64,000 nucleotides of DNA, from positions 35,898-99,897 of the forward strand of contig JADKBZ010000017.1 of NCBI GenBank assembly GCA_016714815.1. The letters are read 5' to 3'. Shown here piece by piece: positions 17,461 through 26,902 of this stretch. Below the pieces are notes generated by a model that was not told the DNA's origin, did no database searches, and saw only the letters and a list, made by a program, of their open reading frames with translations. A program made the translations under genes and the position numbers. Numbering within the stretch: position 1 is the stretch's first letter; each line of letters begins with the position of its first letter. The DNA comes from Holophagales bacterium (GTDB taxonomy: Bacteria; Acidobacteriota; Thermoanaerobaculia; UBA5066).

Positions 17461-18099
17461 GTACGCCCAGCATGGGCTTCAGCCAGCGGGTGGGAGTCCC
17501 GCCGGGAGGAGGTCACACCGACCTGAGCGAAGCGCAAGGGCGGAAGCGCGAGCGACCGTCTGAAGGAAGCGTGGAGCGAGACCTGTGAGCCGATGAACAA
17601 GAACCGGATGAGGCGGAGTCTCCCGGGGCGAGCGACCTACTGATCGCGAAGCTCCCGTGACCAAGGGGAGACAGCGTAGATCCGGCGGTTGTGCAGGGAA
17701 AGCTGAAGTTCTTATCTGGGGAGATCTCGCCTCAGGCCCGAAAGGGTCACGTCGCGGAAGCCGGTGGAGCGAGAAGTCAGCAGAGGCCGTAGTACCGGCG
17801 AGAGCCGGAAGGGTCAAACGGACGGGAGGGCCAATCGACCGTCGACCTCGCAGGGGTATGCCTCAGAAGTCCGGGAAACTGGAGCTGCCGTCGAGGGGTC
17901 CTGGTGAAGCCGGGGCAGGCAGACGGAGCGAGGAAACCCAAGCGGCGGAAGAGGGAGACGAGGGGCTCAGGCGCGCGATAGAGCGGGGGCTTCCGACGCC
18001 CCGCTGCGTGACCTCAACCGGACGAACCGCCGGATGCGGACCCGCATGTCCGGTGGTGTGGGGGAGCGGCGGTCACCTACCGCCGCCCCCTATCCCGAT
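17461..18099 (+). mobile_element. Group II intron, RT-deleted, tandem copy 1
   Basis: The 5' end GTACGCCCAGCATGGGC resembles the group II intron start (consensus GTGYG; the third base differs) and its first stem-loop. The 3' end has a domain V-like hairpin at about 18025-18058 (ACCGCCGGATGCGG, loop ACCC, then GCATGTCCGGTGGT), a domain VI hairpin (GGGGGAGCGGCGG ... CCGCCGCCCCC) and ends TATCCCGAT, with a candidate branch A in the last ten bases. The text before the coding part (GTCAGCAGAGGCCGTAGTACC) is typical of these introns. An ATG at 17858 opens the intron-encoded protein with MPQKSGKLELPSRG, but the reading passes straight into the 3' domains after about 40 codons: reverse transcriptase, maturase and DNA-binding parts are missing. 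It therefore cannot move by its own protein. Confidence 0.85.
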
Positions 18100-18739
18100 G
18101 TACGCCCAGCATGGCCAGCCAGCGGGTGGAGTCCCGCCGGGAGGAGGTCACACCGACCTGAGCGAAGCGCAAGGGCGGAAGCGCGAGCGACCGTCTGAAG
18201 GAAGCGTGGAGCGAGACCTGTGAGCCGATGAACAAGAACCGGATATGAGGCGGAGTCTCCCGGGGCGAGCGACCTACTGATCGCGAAGCTCCCGTGACCA
18301 AGGGGAGACAGCGTAGATCCGGCGGTTGTGCAGGGAAAGCTGAAGTTCTTATCTGGGGAGATCTCGCCTCAGGCCCGAAAGGGTCACGTCGCGGAAGCCG
18401 GTGGAGCGAGAAGTCAGCAGAGGCCGTAGTACCGGCGAGAGCCGGGAAGGGTCAAACGGACGGGAGGGCCAATCGACCGTCGACCTCGCAGGGGTAATGC
18501 CTCAGAAGTCCGGGAAACTGGAGCTGCCGTCGAGGGGTCCTGGTGAAGCCGGGGCAGGCAGACGGAGCGAGGAAACCCAAGCGGCGGAAGAGGGAGACGA
18601 GGGCTCAGGCGCGCGATAGAGGGGGCTTCCCGACGCCCCGCTGCGTGACCTCAACCGGACGAACCGCCGGATGCGGACCCGCATGTCCGGTGGTGTGGGA
18701 GGGGAGCGGCGGTCACCTACCGCCGCCCCCTATCCCGAT
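18100..18739 (+). mobile_element. Group II intron, RT-deleted, tandem copy 2
   Basis: This copy follows copy 1 directly, ...CCCGAT then GTACGCCC, with no exon base between them. It carries the same internal deletion (RT remnant ATG at 18497) and the same domain V and VI. It differs from copy 1 mainly by small indels: about five bases are missing in the first stem (CATGGCCAGCC instead of CATGGGCTTCAGCC), AT is added in GGATATGAGG, and several homopolymers change by one base. Identity to copy 1 is otherwise very high by eye. Confidence 0.85.
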
Positions 18740-19372
18740 GTACGCCCAGCATGGGCTTCAGCCAGCGGGTGGGAGTCCCGCCGGGAGGAGGTCACACCGA
18801 CCTGAGCGAAGCGCAAGGGCGGAAGCGCGAGCGACCGTCTGAAGGAAGCGTGGAGCGAGACCTGTGAGCCGATGAACAAGAACCGGATATGAGGCGGAGT
18901 CTCCCGGGGCGAGCGACCTACTGATCGCGAAGCTCCCGGACCAAGGAGACAGCGTAGATCCGGCGGTTGTGCAGGGAAGCTGAAGTTCTTATCTGGGAGA
19001 TCTCGCCTCAGGCCCGAAAGGGTCCCGTCGCGGAAGCCGGTGGAGCGAGAAGTCAGCAGAGGCCGTAGTACCGGCGAGAGCCGGAAGGGTCAAACGGACG
19101 GGAGGGCCAATCGACCGTCGACCTCGCAGGGTAATGCCTCGAAGTCCGGGAAACTGGAGCTGCCGTCGAGGGGTCCTGGTGAAGCCAGGCAGGCAGACGG
19201 AGCGAGGAAACCAGCGGCGGAAGAGGGAGACGAGGGCTCAGGGCGCGCGATAGGCGGGGCTTCCGACGCCCCGCTGCGTGACCTCAACCGGACGAACCGC
19301 CGGATGCGGACCCGCATGTCCGGTGGTGTGGGAGGGGAGCGGCGGTCACCTACCGCCGCCCCCTATCCCGAT
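18740..19372 (+). mobile_element. Group II intron, RT-deleted, tandem copy 3
   Basis: This third head-to-tail copy has the intact first stem of copy 1 and the GGATATGAGG of copy 2, plus several further one- or few-base losses in homopolymers (for example CCAAGGAGAC, GGGAAGCTG). The RT remnant ATG is at 19134. Its last base is 6 nt from the actP stop codon on the opposite strand. Domain V and VI are again present. The pattern of losses in G and A runs is what uncorrected long-read consensus produces, so the real copy may be closer to the others than it looks. Confidence 0.83.
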
Positions 19373-19378
19373 TCTCTT

Positions 19379-21295
19379 TCAGGCCGTCGCTTCCGCGGCG
19401 CCGTCCTTTCGTCCCGTGAAGAGCGAGACCATGACCAGGACGAGGAACCCGAGCGGGATCGTGACGATGGCCGGCTGGCTGAAGGGCACGAGCGCTCTCG
19501 AGGGATCGAGCCCGTAGACGTCCTTGAACGCCTGCGCGCTCAGCAGGATCCAGGTCAGCGACGAGAGCATCCCGACGATGATCGCGGCGGTGATTCCCTG
19601 CTTCGTGGTGCGCTTCCAGAAGAGGAGCATGACGAGCGACGGCAGGTTCGCCGAGGCCGCGATGTTGAAGGCCCAGCCGACGAGGAAGTTGACGTTCATC
19701 TTCGCGAAGAGGATGCCGAGGACGATGGCCAGCGCCCCGACGCAGACGGCGGCGACCTTGGCCGCGCGTACCTTCCGGGCGTCGTCCATCTTCATCTTGA
19801 GAAAGTTCGTCATCAGGTCGTGGGCCACGGCGCCGCTGGCGGCCATGATCAGGCCCGAGACGGTGCCCAGAACGGTGGTGAACGCCACGGCGGAGATGAC
19901 GGCGAAGAGGAGCTCGTTGAAGCTCCGGGCCAGGAGCGGCGCCGACATGTTCGAGTCCGTCACGTCGAGCGTCCCGGAGGTCATCGCACCGAGCCCGAGG
20001 TAGAGCGTGAGGACGTAGAAGAAGCCGATCGCGGCGATTCCCACGACCGTGCTCTTGCGGGCGCTGACCTGGTCCTTGACCGTGTAGTAGCGGATCAGGA
20101 TGTGGGGGAGCGAGGCCGTGCCGCAGAAGAGGGCCAGCATGAGCGAGAGGAAGTCCAGCTTGTCGCCGAGCTTCTCGCTGCGCACCTTGCGGAACGTCGG
20201 GCTCGAGCCGGGGGCCATGAAGTCCTTGCCCGTCGTCGGCTTCTGGAAGTAGACGGTCGTCGCTCCTCCGTCCGCTTCGGCGATCTTCTCGTTGCCCCAG
20301 AGGACGATCTCGCTGTCCTGCATCGTCTGCAGGAAGCCGATCGGGCTCAGCGGGCCGGTCTCCTTCGCGCCGCCGGGAAGGCGCGCGGCCTGGCCCGCCG
20401 GAATCAGGTCGCCCTGCCCGGGCCCCGTCCCCTGCGGGCGTCCGTTGGCGATCCGGCGGCCGTCCGGCATCACGGTGAGGGTCTGCGCCACGTCGAGCGT
20501 CCCGTCGCCGGACCGGCGCCACACCGAAACCAGGCCCGTCGCCTCGGTGCGCACGCGGACGAACGGCTTCCCGGTCCAGCCGCCCTCCTCGGGCAGGACG
20601 ACGGCTCCCGGGGCGCCGGTGATCTCGGCTGCGGGGACGCCACGCCGGAGGGCGGTGGCCGCCTCTCCCTCCGGCATCCGGACCCCGCGGGCCAGGATCA
20701 TGACGGTCATCATCGTGCACAGCGCCACCAGGGCCGAGCCCTTGATGAACTGGACCCACGTCGTCGAGACCATGCCGGCCGTGGTCACGATGAGCGTGAC
20801 GACGCAGCCGACGATGAGGACGCCGACCCAGTGCGGGAAACCGAGCAGGGGCGTGACGAGGGCGCCCGCGCCGACCATCTGCGGGATCAGGTAGAAGCAG
20901 CTCACGACGAGCGTGCTGATGGCGGCCGCGAGCTTGATGCCCCGGGAGTTGAACTTGTTGTCCAGGGCGTCGGCGAACGTATAGCGGCCCAGGCGCTTCA
21001 TCGGCTCCGCGATGATGAAGAGCGCCACGATCCAGCCTGCGAGATAGCCGATGGAGTAGAGGAACCCGTCGTAGCCGAAGAACGCGATCATTCCGCAGAT
21101 GCCGAGGAACGACGCGGCCGACAGGTAGTCCCCGGCGAAGGCGATGCCGTTGACGGCCCAGTGGATGCCGCCCCCGGCGGCGAAATAGCCCTGGGCCGAC
21201 TTGGCCTTGCCCCCGAGATAGAAGCTGATCGCCAGCACCGCGCCGACGCAGGCCAGGAAGACGGCGATGGCGACGCCCGACGAAGCGTGGATCAT
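19379..21295 (-). CDS. actP: Cation/acetate symporter of the sodium:solute symporter family
   Basis: The 638-residue protein has at least 13 hydrophobic segments and clear SSF marks: FYLGGKAKSAQGYFAAGGGI near the N-terminus, NGIAFAGDYLSAASFLGICG (the sodium-site helix), GYLAGWIVALFI and GRYTFADALDNKF. It takes up acetate or similar short carboxylates with sodium. Between the sixth and seventh helices is an insertion of about 130 polar residues (roughly 225-360) that occurs in a long subfamily of ActP. The start MIHASSGVAIAVF overlaps the stop of the DUF485 gene in an ATGA, a translational coupling that confirms it. The tandem intron array sits immediately after its stop codon on the opposite strand and separates it from the palindrome that probably was its terminator. 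Confidence 0.93.
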   Translation of the reverse strand: MIHASSGVAIAVFLACVGAVLAISFYLGGKAKSAQGYFAAGGGIHWAVNGIAFAGDYLSAASFLGICGMIAFFGYDGFLYSIGYLAGWIVALFIIAEPMKRLGRYTFADALDNKFNSRGIKLAAAISTLVVSCFYLIPQMVGAGALVTPLLGFPHWVGVLIVGCVVTLIVTTAGMVSTTWVQFIKGSALVALCTMMTVMILARGVRMPEGEAATALRRGVPAAEITGAPGAVVLPEEGGWTGKPFVRVRTEATGLVSVWRRSGDGTLDVAQTLTVMPDGRRIANGRPQGTGPGQGDLIPAGQAARLPGGAKETGPLSPIGFLQTMQDSEIVLWGNEKIAEADGGATTVYFQKPTTGKDFMAPGSSPTFRKVRSEKLGDKLDFLSLMLALFCGTASLPHILIRYYTVKDQVSARKSTVVGIAAIGFFYVLTLYLGLGAMTSGTLDVTDSNMSAPLLARSFNELLFAVISAVAFTTVLGTVSGLIMAASGAVAHDLMTNFLKMKMDDARKVRAAKVAAVCVGALAIVLGILFAKMNVNFLVGWAFNIAASANLPSLVMLLFWKRTTKQGITAAIIVGMLSSLTWILLSAQAFKDVYGLDPSRALVPFSQPAIVTIPLGFLVLVMVSLFTGRKDGAAEATA

Positions 21296-21576
21296 GACGC
21301 GCTCCCGGCGGGCGACTTGCGGCTGGCCGCGAGATAGAGCAGCGCCAGGACGAGGGCCGCCACGATGAGCGCGAAGCCGTAGACGACGGAGAGGTTCACA
21401 CCGCCCATGAACGGGCGGCCCATCACCTCCGGCCGGAAGGCCGAGAGGGCCATGAAGCCCCCGTAGAAGAGGACGTAGATCGCGAACAGGGCGAGCCCCA
21501 GCCGCGAGTTGTAGGCGACGACGTGAGCCTCTTCCAGCTCCTGCGTCACCGGTGCCTTGAAGTCGAGTCCGCCCAT
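21292..21576 (-). CDS. yjcH: DUF485 inner membrane protein (YjcH-like), actP partner
   Basis: The 94-residue protein begins MGGLDFKAPVTQELEEAHVVAYNSRLG and has two membrane helices (ALFAIYVLFYGGFMALSAF and VVYGFALIVAALVLALLYL), the standard DUF485 layout. DUF485 genes precede actP in many bacteria, as yjcH-actP, and their product is thought to help the symporter. The ATG at 21576 was chosen because AGGTGGGGAG lies just upstream and because the further reading is arginine-rich. The stop overlaps the actP start by the ATGA arrangement. Confidence 0.9.
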   Translation of the reverse strand: MGGLDFKAPVTQELEEAHVVAYNSRLGLALFAIYVLFYGGFMALSAFRPEVMGRPFMGGVNLSVVYGFALIVAALVLALLYLAASRKSPAGSAS

Positions 21577-21756
21577 CTTCTCTCCCCACCTTCCCTCTTC
21601 GTGCCTCGTTCGCCCGTCTTCTGAACGACTCGGCAGCCTATCCGCGAGCGTCGGGAGTGTCAACGAATGGAAACAGCGATGAGGACCAATTCGGGAGCGG
21701 AATGGCCGGCGCGCGCTGCGCCGAAGGGAGCGGTCGCTGCTGGGCCGGTTGGCCGG

Positions 21757-24700
21757 TCAGCTGGTCCCGCCGAGAAGCTCGAAACGGGTCTTGCTCTGCA
21801 CGGCCTCGATGGCCGCGAAGCCCTGCTTGAGGAGCGTGAGCTCGGTGGCCGACAGGCGGGAGAGCTGGACGAGGTTGTCGGGGTTCTGGTCGGCCAGCGT
21901 CTGCGACACCTGATGCCGGATTCGGAGACGCATCATGAGGTCGAACGCGCCGATGACGTCGCCGCCGGTGGTCGCAGAGAGCGCTTCGCTCTCGACGAGC
22001 GCCTGCAACCGTCCGGTGGTGCTGCTCTCCTGGACCCCGTGCCGAAGGGCGAAGACCCGCGCGAAAGTCGATATGGGGTGCGACGCGTCCTTGAGGTCGA
22101 GGCGGCCGAGGTGCTCTCCACCGGCCCCGCCCGGCAGGATCCTTCCGAACAGGCGGACGGGCGGCCGGAACTCCAGGGAGCTCTGGGCCAGTCGCGGCAG
22201 GAAGTCGGGGTTGGCTGTCACCGTCGCGTGGATGTCCCGGCGCAGCTCCGCGACCAGTGCCGGGTCGCCCGTCACCGCCCTGAGGTCGAAGAAGATGCTC
22301 AGCTCGACGAGCTGCCGCGGGGTCGACTCGCGAATCCAGCGCCGGAAGGTCTCCTTCCACCCGTCGAGCAGAGGCACCACGCCGGGTTGCTCGCCATGAC
22401 GTCGCCCTTGCAAGCCCGGTAACCGGCCTGGTCCAGTCCCCCGCAGACGCGGCGGCCGAGCTGGGTGAAATAGCCGCGAAGGGCCTCTTCGTCGGCGCCC
22501 TCCGGGGAGGCGAAGACGATGGCGTTGTCCTGGTCGGTCGCCAGCGTCTGCTCGTGCCGCGCCTGGCTTCCCAGCGCGACGAAGGCGAAGTCGCAGGGAG
22601 GCGGTCCGAGCTCGGCGATGGCCAGTTTCACGAGGCGTTCGCCAGTGGCGTCGGAGACCGAGGCGATCATGTGGGTGAGGTGGCGCGGGGCCGCCCCGCA
22701 GCGAAGGAGCATGGCGACCAGGCCCGCCGTCCGGCGGCAGAGCCGCACGACCTCCTCGACGCTCCCGGCGCGAGCGATCTCGCGGGCGAGAACGAGCGCG
22801 CCGTAGCTCTGGAACTGCAGCAGCGTCGCGACGTCGACCACGCCCACGACCTGCCTGTCCGCGTTCTCCACCACGAGGTGCTTCACCCGGCTCTCCTCCA
22901 TGGCCTGCAGTGCCTCGTAGACCGGGGCGTCGTCGAGGAGAGTGAGAAGGGGCGCCGACATGATGCGGCGTACCGGAGTGCGGGAGTCCCGTAACGCCTC
23001 CGGCAGTCCGCGACGGATCTCGAGGTCGGTCACCAGTCCCAGCGCCTCGCCTTTCTCGGACTGCACGAGAAGGGCGGCGGTCGAGCTCCCCGCCAGCAGC
23101 CCGGCCGCCGCGAGGACCGTCGTGTCGGGGAGGCAGGACGGCACGGCGTGGACGACGCTGCGCACGGGCTCCTCGAGAAACGAGAGCGAGCTGCGGAGCC
23201 GTTCGAGCATCGTGTCCCGCTCGACGTCCTGCCTCACTTTCGCGGAGACGTCTTCCAGTACGGCGTCGACGAAGACGGGATCGCCGGCCTCGTTGCGCAC
23301 GAGGTGGGCCGTCAGGGCGAAGGCCCTGGCCCGTCCGTCGAGCGTGGCGGCGTGGACGAGGCGGCGTCCGACCTCCCCCGCGAGCAGCTCCTCGCGGAGC
23401 CTGTCGAGATCGTGGTCGTCGGCCAGTAGGGCGGCCAGGGTCCGCGGCCCGTCTTCGGCATTGGCCCGGAGAGAATCGAGCATCGCTCCCGCGGCAGGGT
23501 TCGTCTCGAGGATCGCCCCGCGCCGCGCGAAGCGGGCGCGGAAGAGGCCGACGGGAACGCTTCTCGCGATCCCCTCGAGGTCGCCGGCGGAGGTGTCCGC
23601 GACGCCGCCGCCGGGCCGGAAGCGTGCCGTCCGGGTTGCGACCTCCCGGACGTTGAGGATGAAACCGCGCTCTCCGGCGAACGTGATCGCCGAAAGCGAC
23701 AAGACGCATTCGATGAGGCGGCCATCGCGGCCGAGCAGGGCGCCGTCGACGCTCCCGGCGACCTCCTCGCCGGCGTTCACACGCTCGATTGCCGCCCAAA
23801 CGGGCTCGTTTCCCTCCCCGGCGGGAAGGACGTCTTCGAGGGCGTAGAGCTCGAGCTCGGGTGCCGAGTAGCCAAGTAGCTTCAGGAGGACGGGGTTGGC
23901 ATACCGGAGCCGTCCGTCGAGGACCAGGAGGTTGCCCTCGGTGGCCGCCTCGACCAGCGTTCTGTAGCGCCGCGTCGATTCACGAAGGTTCTCTTCCGCC
24001 CGAGACCGCTCGCGCTCGAGGCCCAGGCTCTGGCGCATGACGTAGCCGAGGAGCAGCGCCACGAGCGCCGCGATGCCGGTCGACACCCAGAAAATGTTCC
24101 GCTCGATCCTCGAGATCTCGGCCCTCACGTCGTCCAGGTAGATGCCCGTCCCGATGACCCAGCCCCACGGCGCGAAGCCCCGGACGTACGACTCCTTCGC
24201 CGCCATCCGGCGCGGGTCGTCCTTCCACTGCCAGACGTACTCGACGTAGCCCTCCCGCTGGCGGCGGACGACCTGGGCGAACTCGACGAAAATCCGGGCC
24301 CCGCGGGGGTCTCGGAAGGCTGAAACGTCCTGCCCTTCCAGGTCGCGCCGGTAAGGGTGCATGACGATGCGCGGGTGCATGTCCTGCAGCCAGAAATAGT
24401 CCTTCCCCTCGCGCCCGTAGCGAAGCGCCGCGATCCGGGCCCGGGCCAGCTCCTGGGCCTGCCGCCGGTCGTACCGGCCCCCTCTCTCCCCGGCCTCGAG
24501 CTCGGCCAGGAGGCTCCAGGCCGAGGCGACGAGCTCGCGGATCGTCTCCCGCTTGCGGTCGAGCAGGGACCGCTCGAACGAGGGAAGGAGGACGCCGAAG
24601 ACCGCCGCGACCGAGAGCGCCAGCGCCAGCAGCGTCGGGCCGACGATGTGGAGCGCGAAGTGCCGCCACTCCATCCGGCGGGCCGGCGTCGGCGCGAGCT

Positions 24701-25469
24701 CGATCGCTGCCTTCGCGGGCTCGGAATTCGAAGCCTGGAGCAGTCTCCGGAAGGCTCTCCACGCGTCGACGGGCAGTTCGATGCCGAGCCGTTCGTTCTC
24801 CTCCGGACCGTGGACGTCCGAGCCCGCGCTCACCGCCAACCCGAGCTCGCCGGCGAGGGCGACGAGCTCGGCCTGCTGGGTACTGGCGTAGCCGGCATAG
24901 AGGGCTTCCAGGCCGTCGAGGCCGAGCTCCTTCAGGCGCTCGAGGATGGGCCGGAGGCTCGCGGCATCCGGGCGGAGAGTGAAGGGGTGGGCGAGGAATA
25001 CCCGGCCGCCCGCGCGATGGAGGAGCTCGATCGCCGCCTCGGCAGTGATTCGGTCGCTCCCGGCTCGGACAGGCCAGCCCGGGTGACTTCCGGCGCCCCG
25101 GGGAGGGCGCTCGAGCCGCCGAAGGGCGTCGGCGAGACTCCCGTTTTCAGGTTCGGCGCTCGGCGGGTGCTTTCCCCACGCCTCGACGACGCCCGGATGA
25201 GCGGGATCGAAGCCCCACGCGAGAAGGTGGATCTCCTCTTCGCCGAAGGCGACCGTCGCCTCGAGGCCGGAGAGAAAGGCGACGCCCCGCCGCGCGAGCG
25301 CCTCGCGAAAAGCGGCGAGGCCCTCCACGGTGTCGTGGTCCGTGAGCGACGCGACGACGACTCCGGAGTCGGCCAGCTGGTCGGCCAGCGCTTCGGGCCC
25401 GAGAGCGCCGTCGCTCGCGGTCGAGTGCCCGTGCAGCTCGATCCGGATCGTGGCTCTCCTCGGGCTCAT
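21757..25469 (-). CDS. PHP-Cache-PAS-PAS-CBS-DUF294 signalling protein, one apparent frameshift near 22380
   Basis: This is one gene of about 1237 codons read in two frames. Residues 1-240 are a PHP phosphoesterase (LHGHSTASDG, TDHDTVEG, LAHPF, GSDVHGP: metal ligands present). Two membrane helices (about 270-295, 452-475) enclose a single Cache domain (GKDYFWLQDMHPRIVMHPY ... WGWVIGTGIY). Then come a PAS domain (about 495-610), a second weaker PAS (about 625-750), a CBS pair (about 770-885) and a DUF294/GlnD-like nucleotidyltransferase (GSQARHEQTLATDQDNAIVF, about 945-1040). Just after MASNPAWCL the frame breaks; a missing base in CTCTGCTCGACGG restores LDGWKETFRRWIRE and a full DUF294 C-terminal helical domain to 21757. 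The protein should sense a small periplasmic ligand and adenine nucleotides. The break may be sequencing error. Confidence 0.82.
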
Positions 25470-25757
25470 ACCGCGTCCCCCGATCGCATTTCAGCCTCTC
25501 CCAGAGTCATCAGGTCGCCGGGAACCGAAGGCGGAACTCTACAGCGGACCGGGCGTGGGCGTCGCCCCGCGGTTTCGCCCGCATCGACAGCGGCCTCTCC
25601 GGGACTGGTCCTGCCGCCGCGGGCGCCGAGCGCGGAAACGTGAGGTCCGGCGGCCGGGTCTCGACGGGCGCCTGAATCATCGGCGATCGTCTCGACCAGA
25701 GCCCGGCCACCGGCGGCGAGGAAAATCCCGACGAGGGCTTTCCGCGCCGAGTCTCGG

Positions 25758-26732
25758 CTAGTTCGAGACCGACACGGTGTCCGTCTCCGAGATACCGCCG
25801 GGCGGTTGGCTCATCACCGCCCGCAGCGTCACGTTTCCGCTTCCCTGTCGTGCCGCCTGAAGCGTCAGCTGGGTGCGCGTCTGACCAGCCGGAATGGTGA
25901 CCGTTCCCCCCGGAGGGCCGGGCAGCAGGTTGCCGGGCTGAGTGATGATCTGGACGAGGGCGCCCCCGGCCGGGGAGCAGGAGAGCGTCAGGTCGACAGT
26001 GACGTTCGCACCGCCGATCACTCCCGTCTGCAGGGCGTTCAGGGTCACCCTGGGGACGCAGCCCGCGGCAGGCGCCGTGGGACGCACGGTGGGCGCCGCC
26101 GCGACGCCGTCGCCCGTGATGCTGACCGTCGTCGGCGCGGACACGACGCGCGGCTGCTGGGTGGCCGCCGTGAGGTTCAGGTTCACGGAGGCCGAGAGAC
26201 TCCGAGGCGTGAACGTCGTCTCTACGAACAGCGCGCCCGCGGGGAGCGTCGTGCCTGGGATCTGATTGAGGAATGCGGCCATCGTCTCGCCAGCGGACCG
26301 GTCCGTCACGCCGGGAGCACTGCCGGTGAAATCGATACGCTGACTGGTCTTGGGCGGGCACTCGACGCTGACCCGCAGCGTCACGGGCGAGCCCGGACGA
26401 ACCTGGGAAGGGGTTGCACGCACGAAGACCTTGCGGGGGTTGCCATCGGCGCTGCAGGGGAGCGTCGGGCCGCCGGCTCCTGGAAATTTCGGGTTGACGA
26501 TGGGCGAAGGATCGAAAGGCCTCCGCGGAGTGGCAGGCGTCAGCCCGCCCGTCGATCCCGGGCTCGAGAGCCCCGGCTGAGGCTTGCCGGGCTGAACGAT
26601 GCCGGGCGCGGGTGTGCGCACGGAGCCCGCGGGAGAGCCGGGCTCCTGCGCGAGCCCGGTCAGCGGAAGGCCGCCGAGCGCGGCGGCGAAAACGAGAACA
26701 CGAAGGCTGGGCGCACACCGATTCGACTGCAT
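25758..26732 (-). CDS. Secreted protein with Ig-like beta domains
   Basis: MQSNRCAPSLRVLVFAAALGGLPLTGLAQ is a signal peptide; a proline/glycine-rich linker (to about residue 80) precedes two or three Ig-like units with the pattern GxPVTLRVSVECP ... LPAGALFVETTFTP and GGANVTVDLTLSCSP ... VTIPAGQTRTQLTLQA. Paired cysteines in two units may form disulfides after export. I know no function. The same type of unit recurs in the larger protein at 33925-35811, so the peptide-modification operon is flanked on both sides by relatives that both face away from it. The gene is divergent from the precursor gene at 26903 across 170 bp. The 288 bp beyond its 3' end (25470-25757) hold no gene I can support. 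Confidence 0.7.
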   Translation of the reverse strand: MQSNRCAPSLRVLVFAAALGGLPLTGLAQEPGSPAGSVRTPAPGIVQPGKPQPGLSSPGSTGGLTPATPRRPFDPSPIVNPKFPGAGGPTLPCSADGNPRKVFVRATPSQVRPGSPVTLRVSVECPPKTSQRIDFTGSAPGVTDRSAGETMAAFLNQIPGTTLPAGALFVETTFTPRSLSASVNLNLTAATQQPRVVSAPTTVSITGDGVAAAPTVRPTAPAAGCVPRVTLNALQTGVIGGANVTVDLTLSCSPAGGALVQIITQPGNLLPGPPGGTVTIPAGQTRTQLTLQAARQGSGNVTLRAVMSQPPGGISETDTVSVSN

Positions 26733-26902
26733 TGGGAACCTCTTTGGACCAGCTTAACCGCGCGAGAATGCGACCGCAAGAAGCGGCGAACGGGATTCAG
26801 CGAAGCTCGGGTGAGAATCCCGGTTCACGTTCTGGAGTCCCCGTGCTAGGGTGACTGTCGTAAAATGAGGCGAAGTTTCGGCATAAGACGAAAGGGGACG
26901 CC

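Noticed and set aside
17461..19372. Repeat array that could suggest CRISPR or a satellite
   Set aside because: Units are about 640 bp without spacers and have the ends and domain V/VI of a group II intron; open frames within them are the truncated intron protein and read-through.
25470..25757. Possible small minus-strand protein (about 56 codons starting MIQAPVETRPP, 25510-25680)
   Set aside because: No ribosome site, weak codon pattern and no recognisable domain; I leave this stretch unassigned.
26733..26902. Possible promoters in the 170-bp divergent gap before the precursor gene (TTCACG with TAGGGT; TAAAAT near 26862)
   Set aside because: Box matches are weak and more than one pairing is possible, so no promoter is called.
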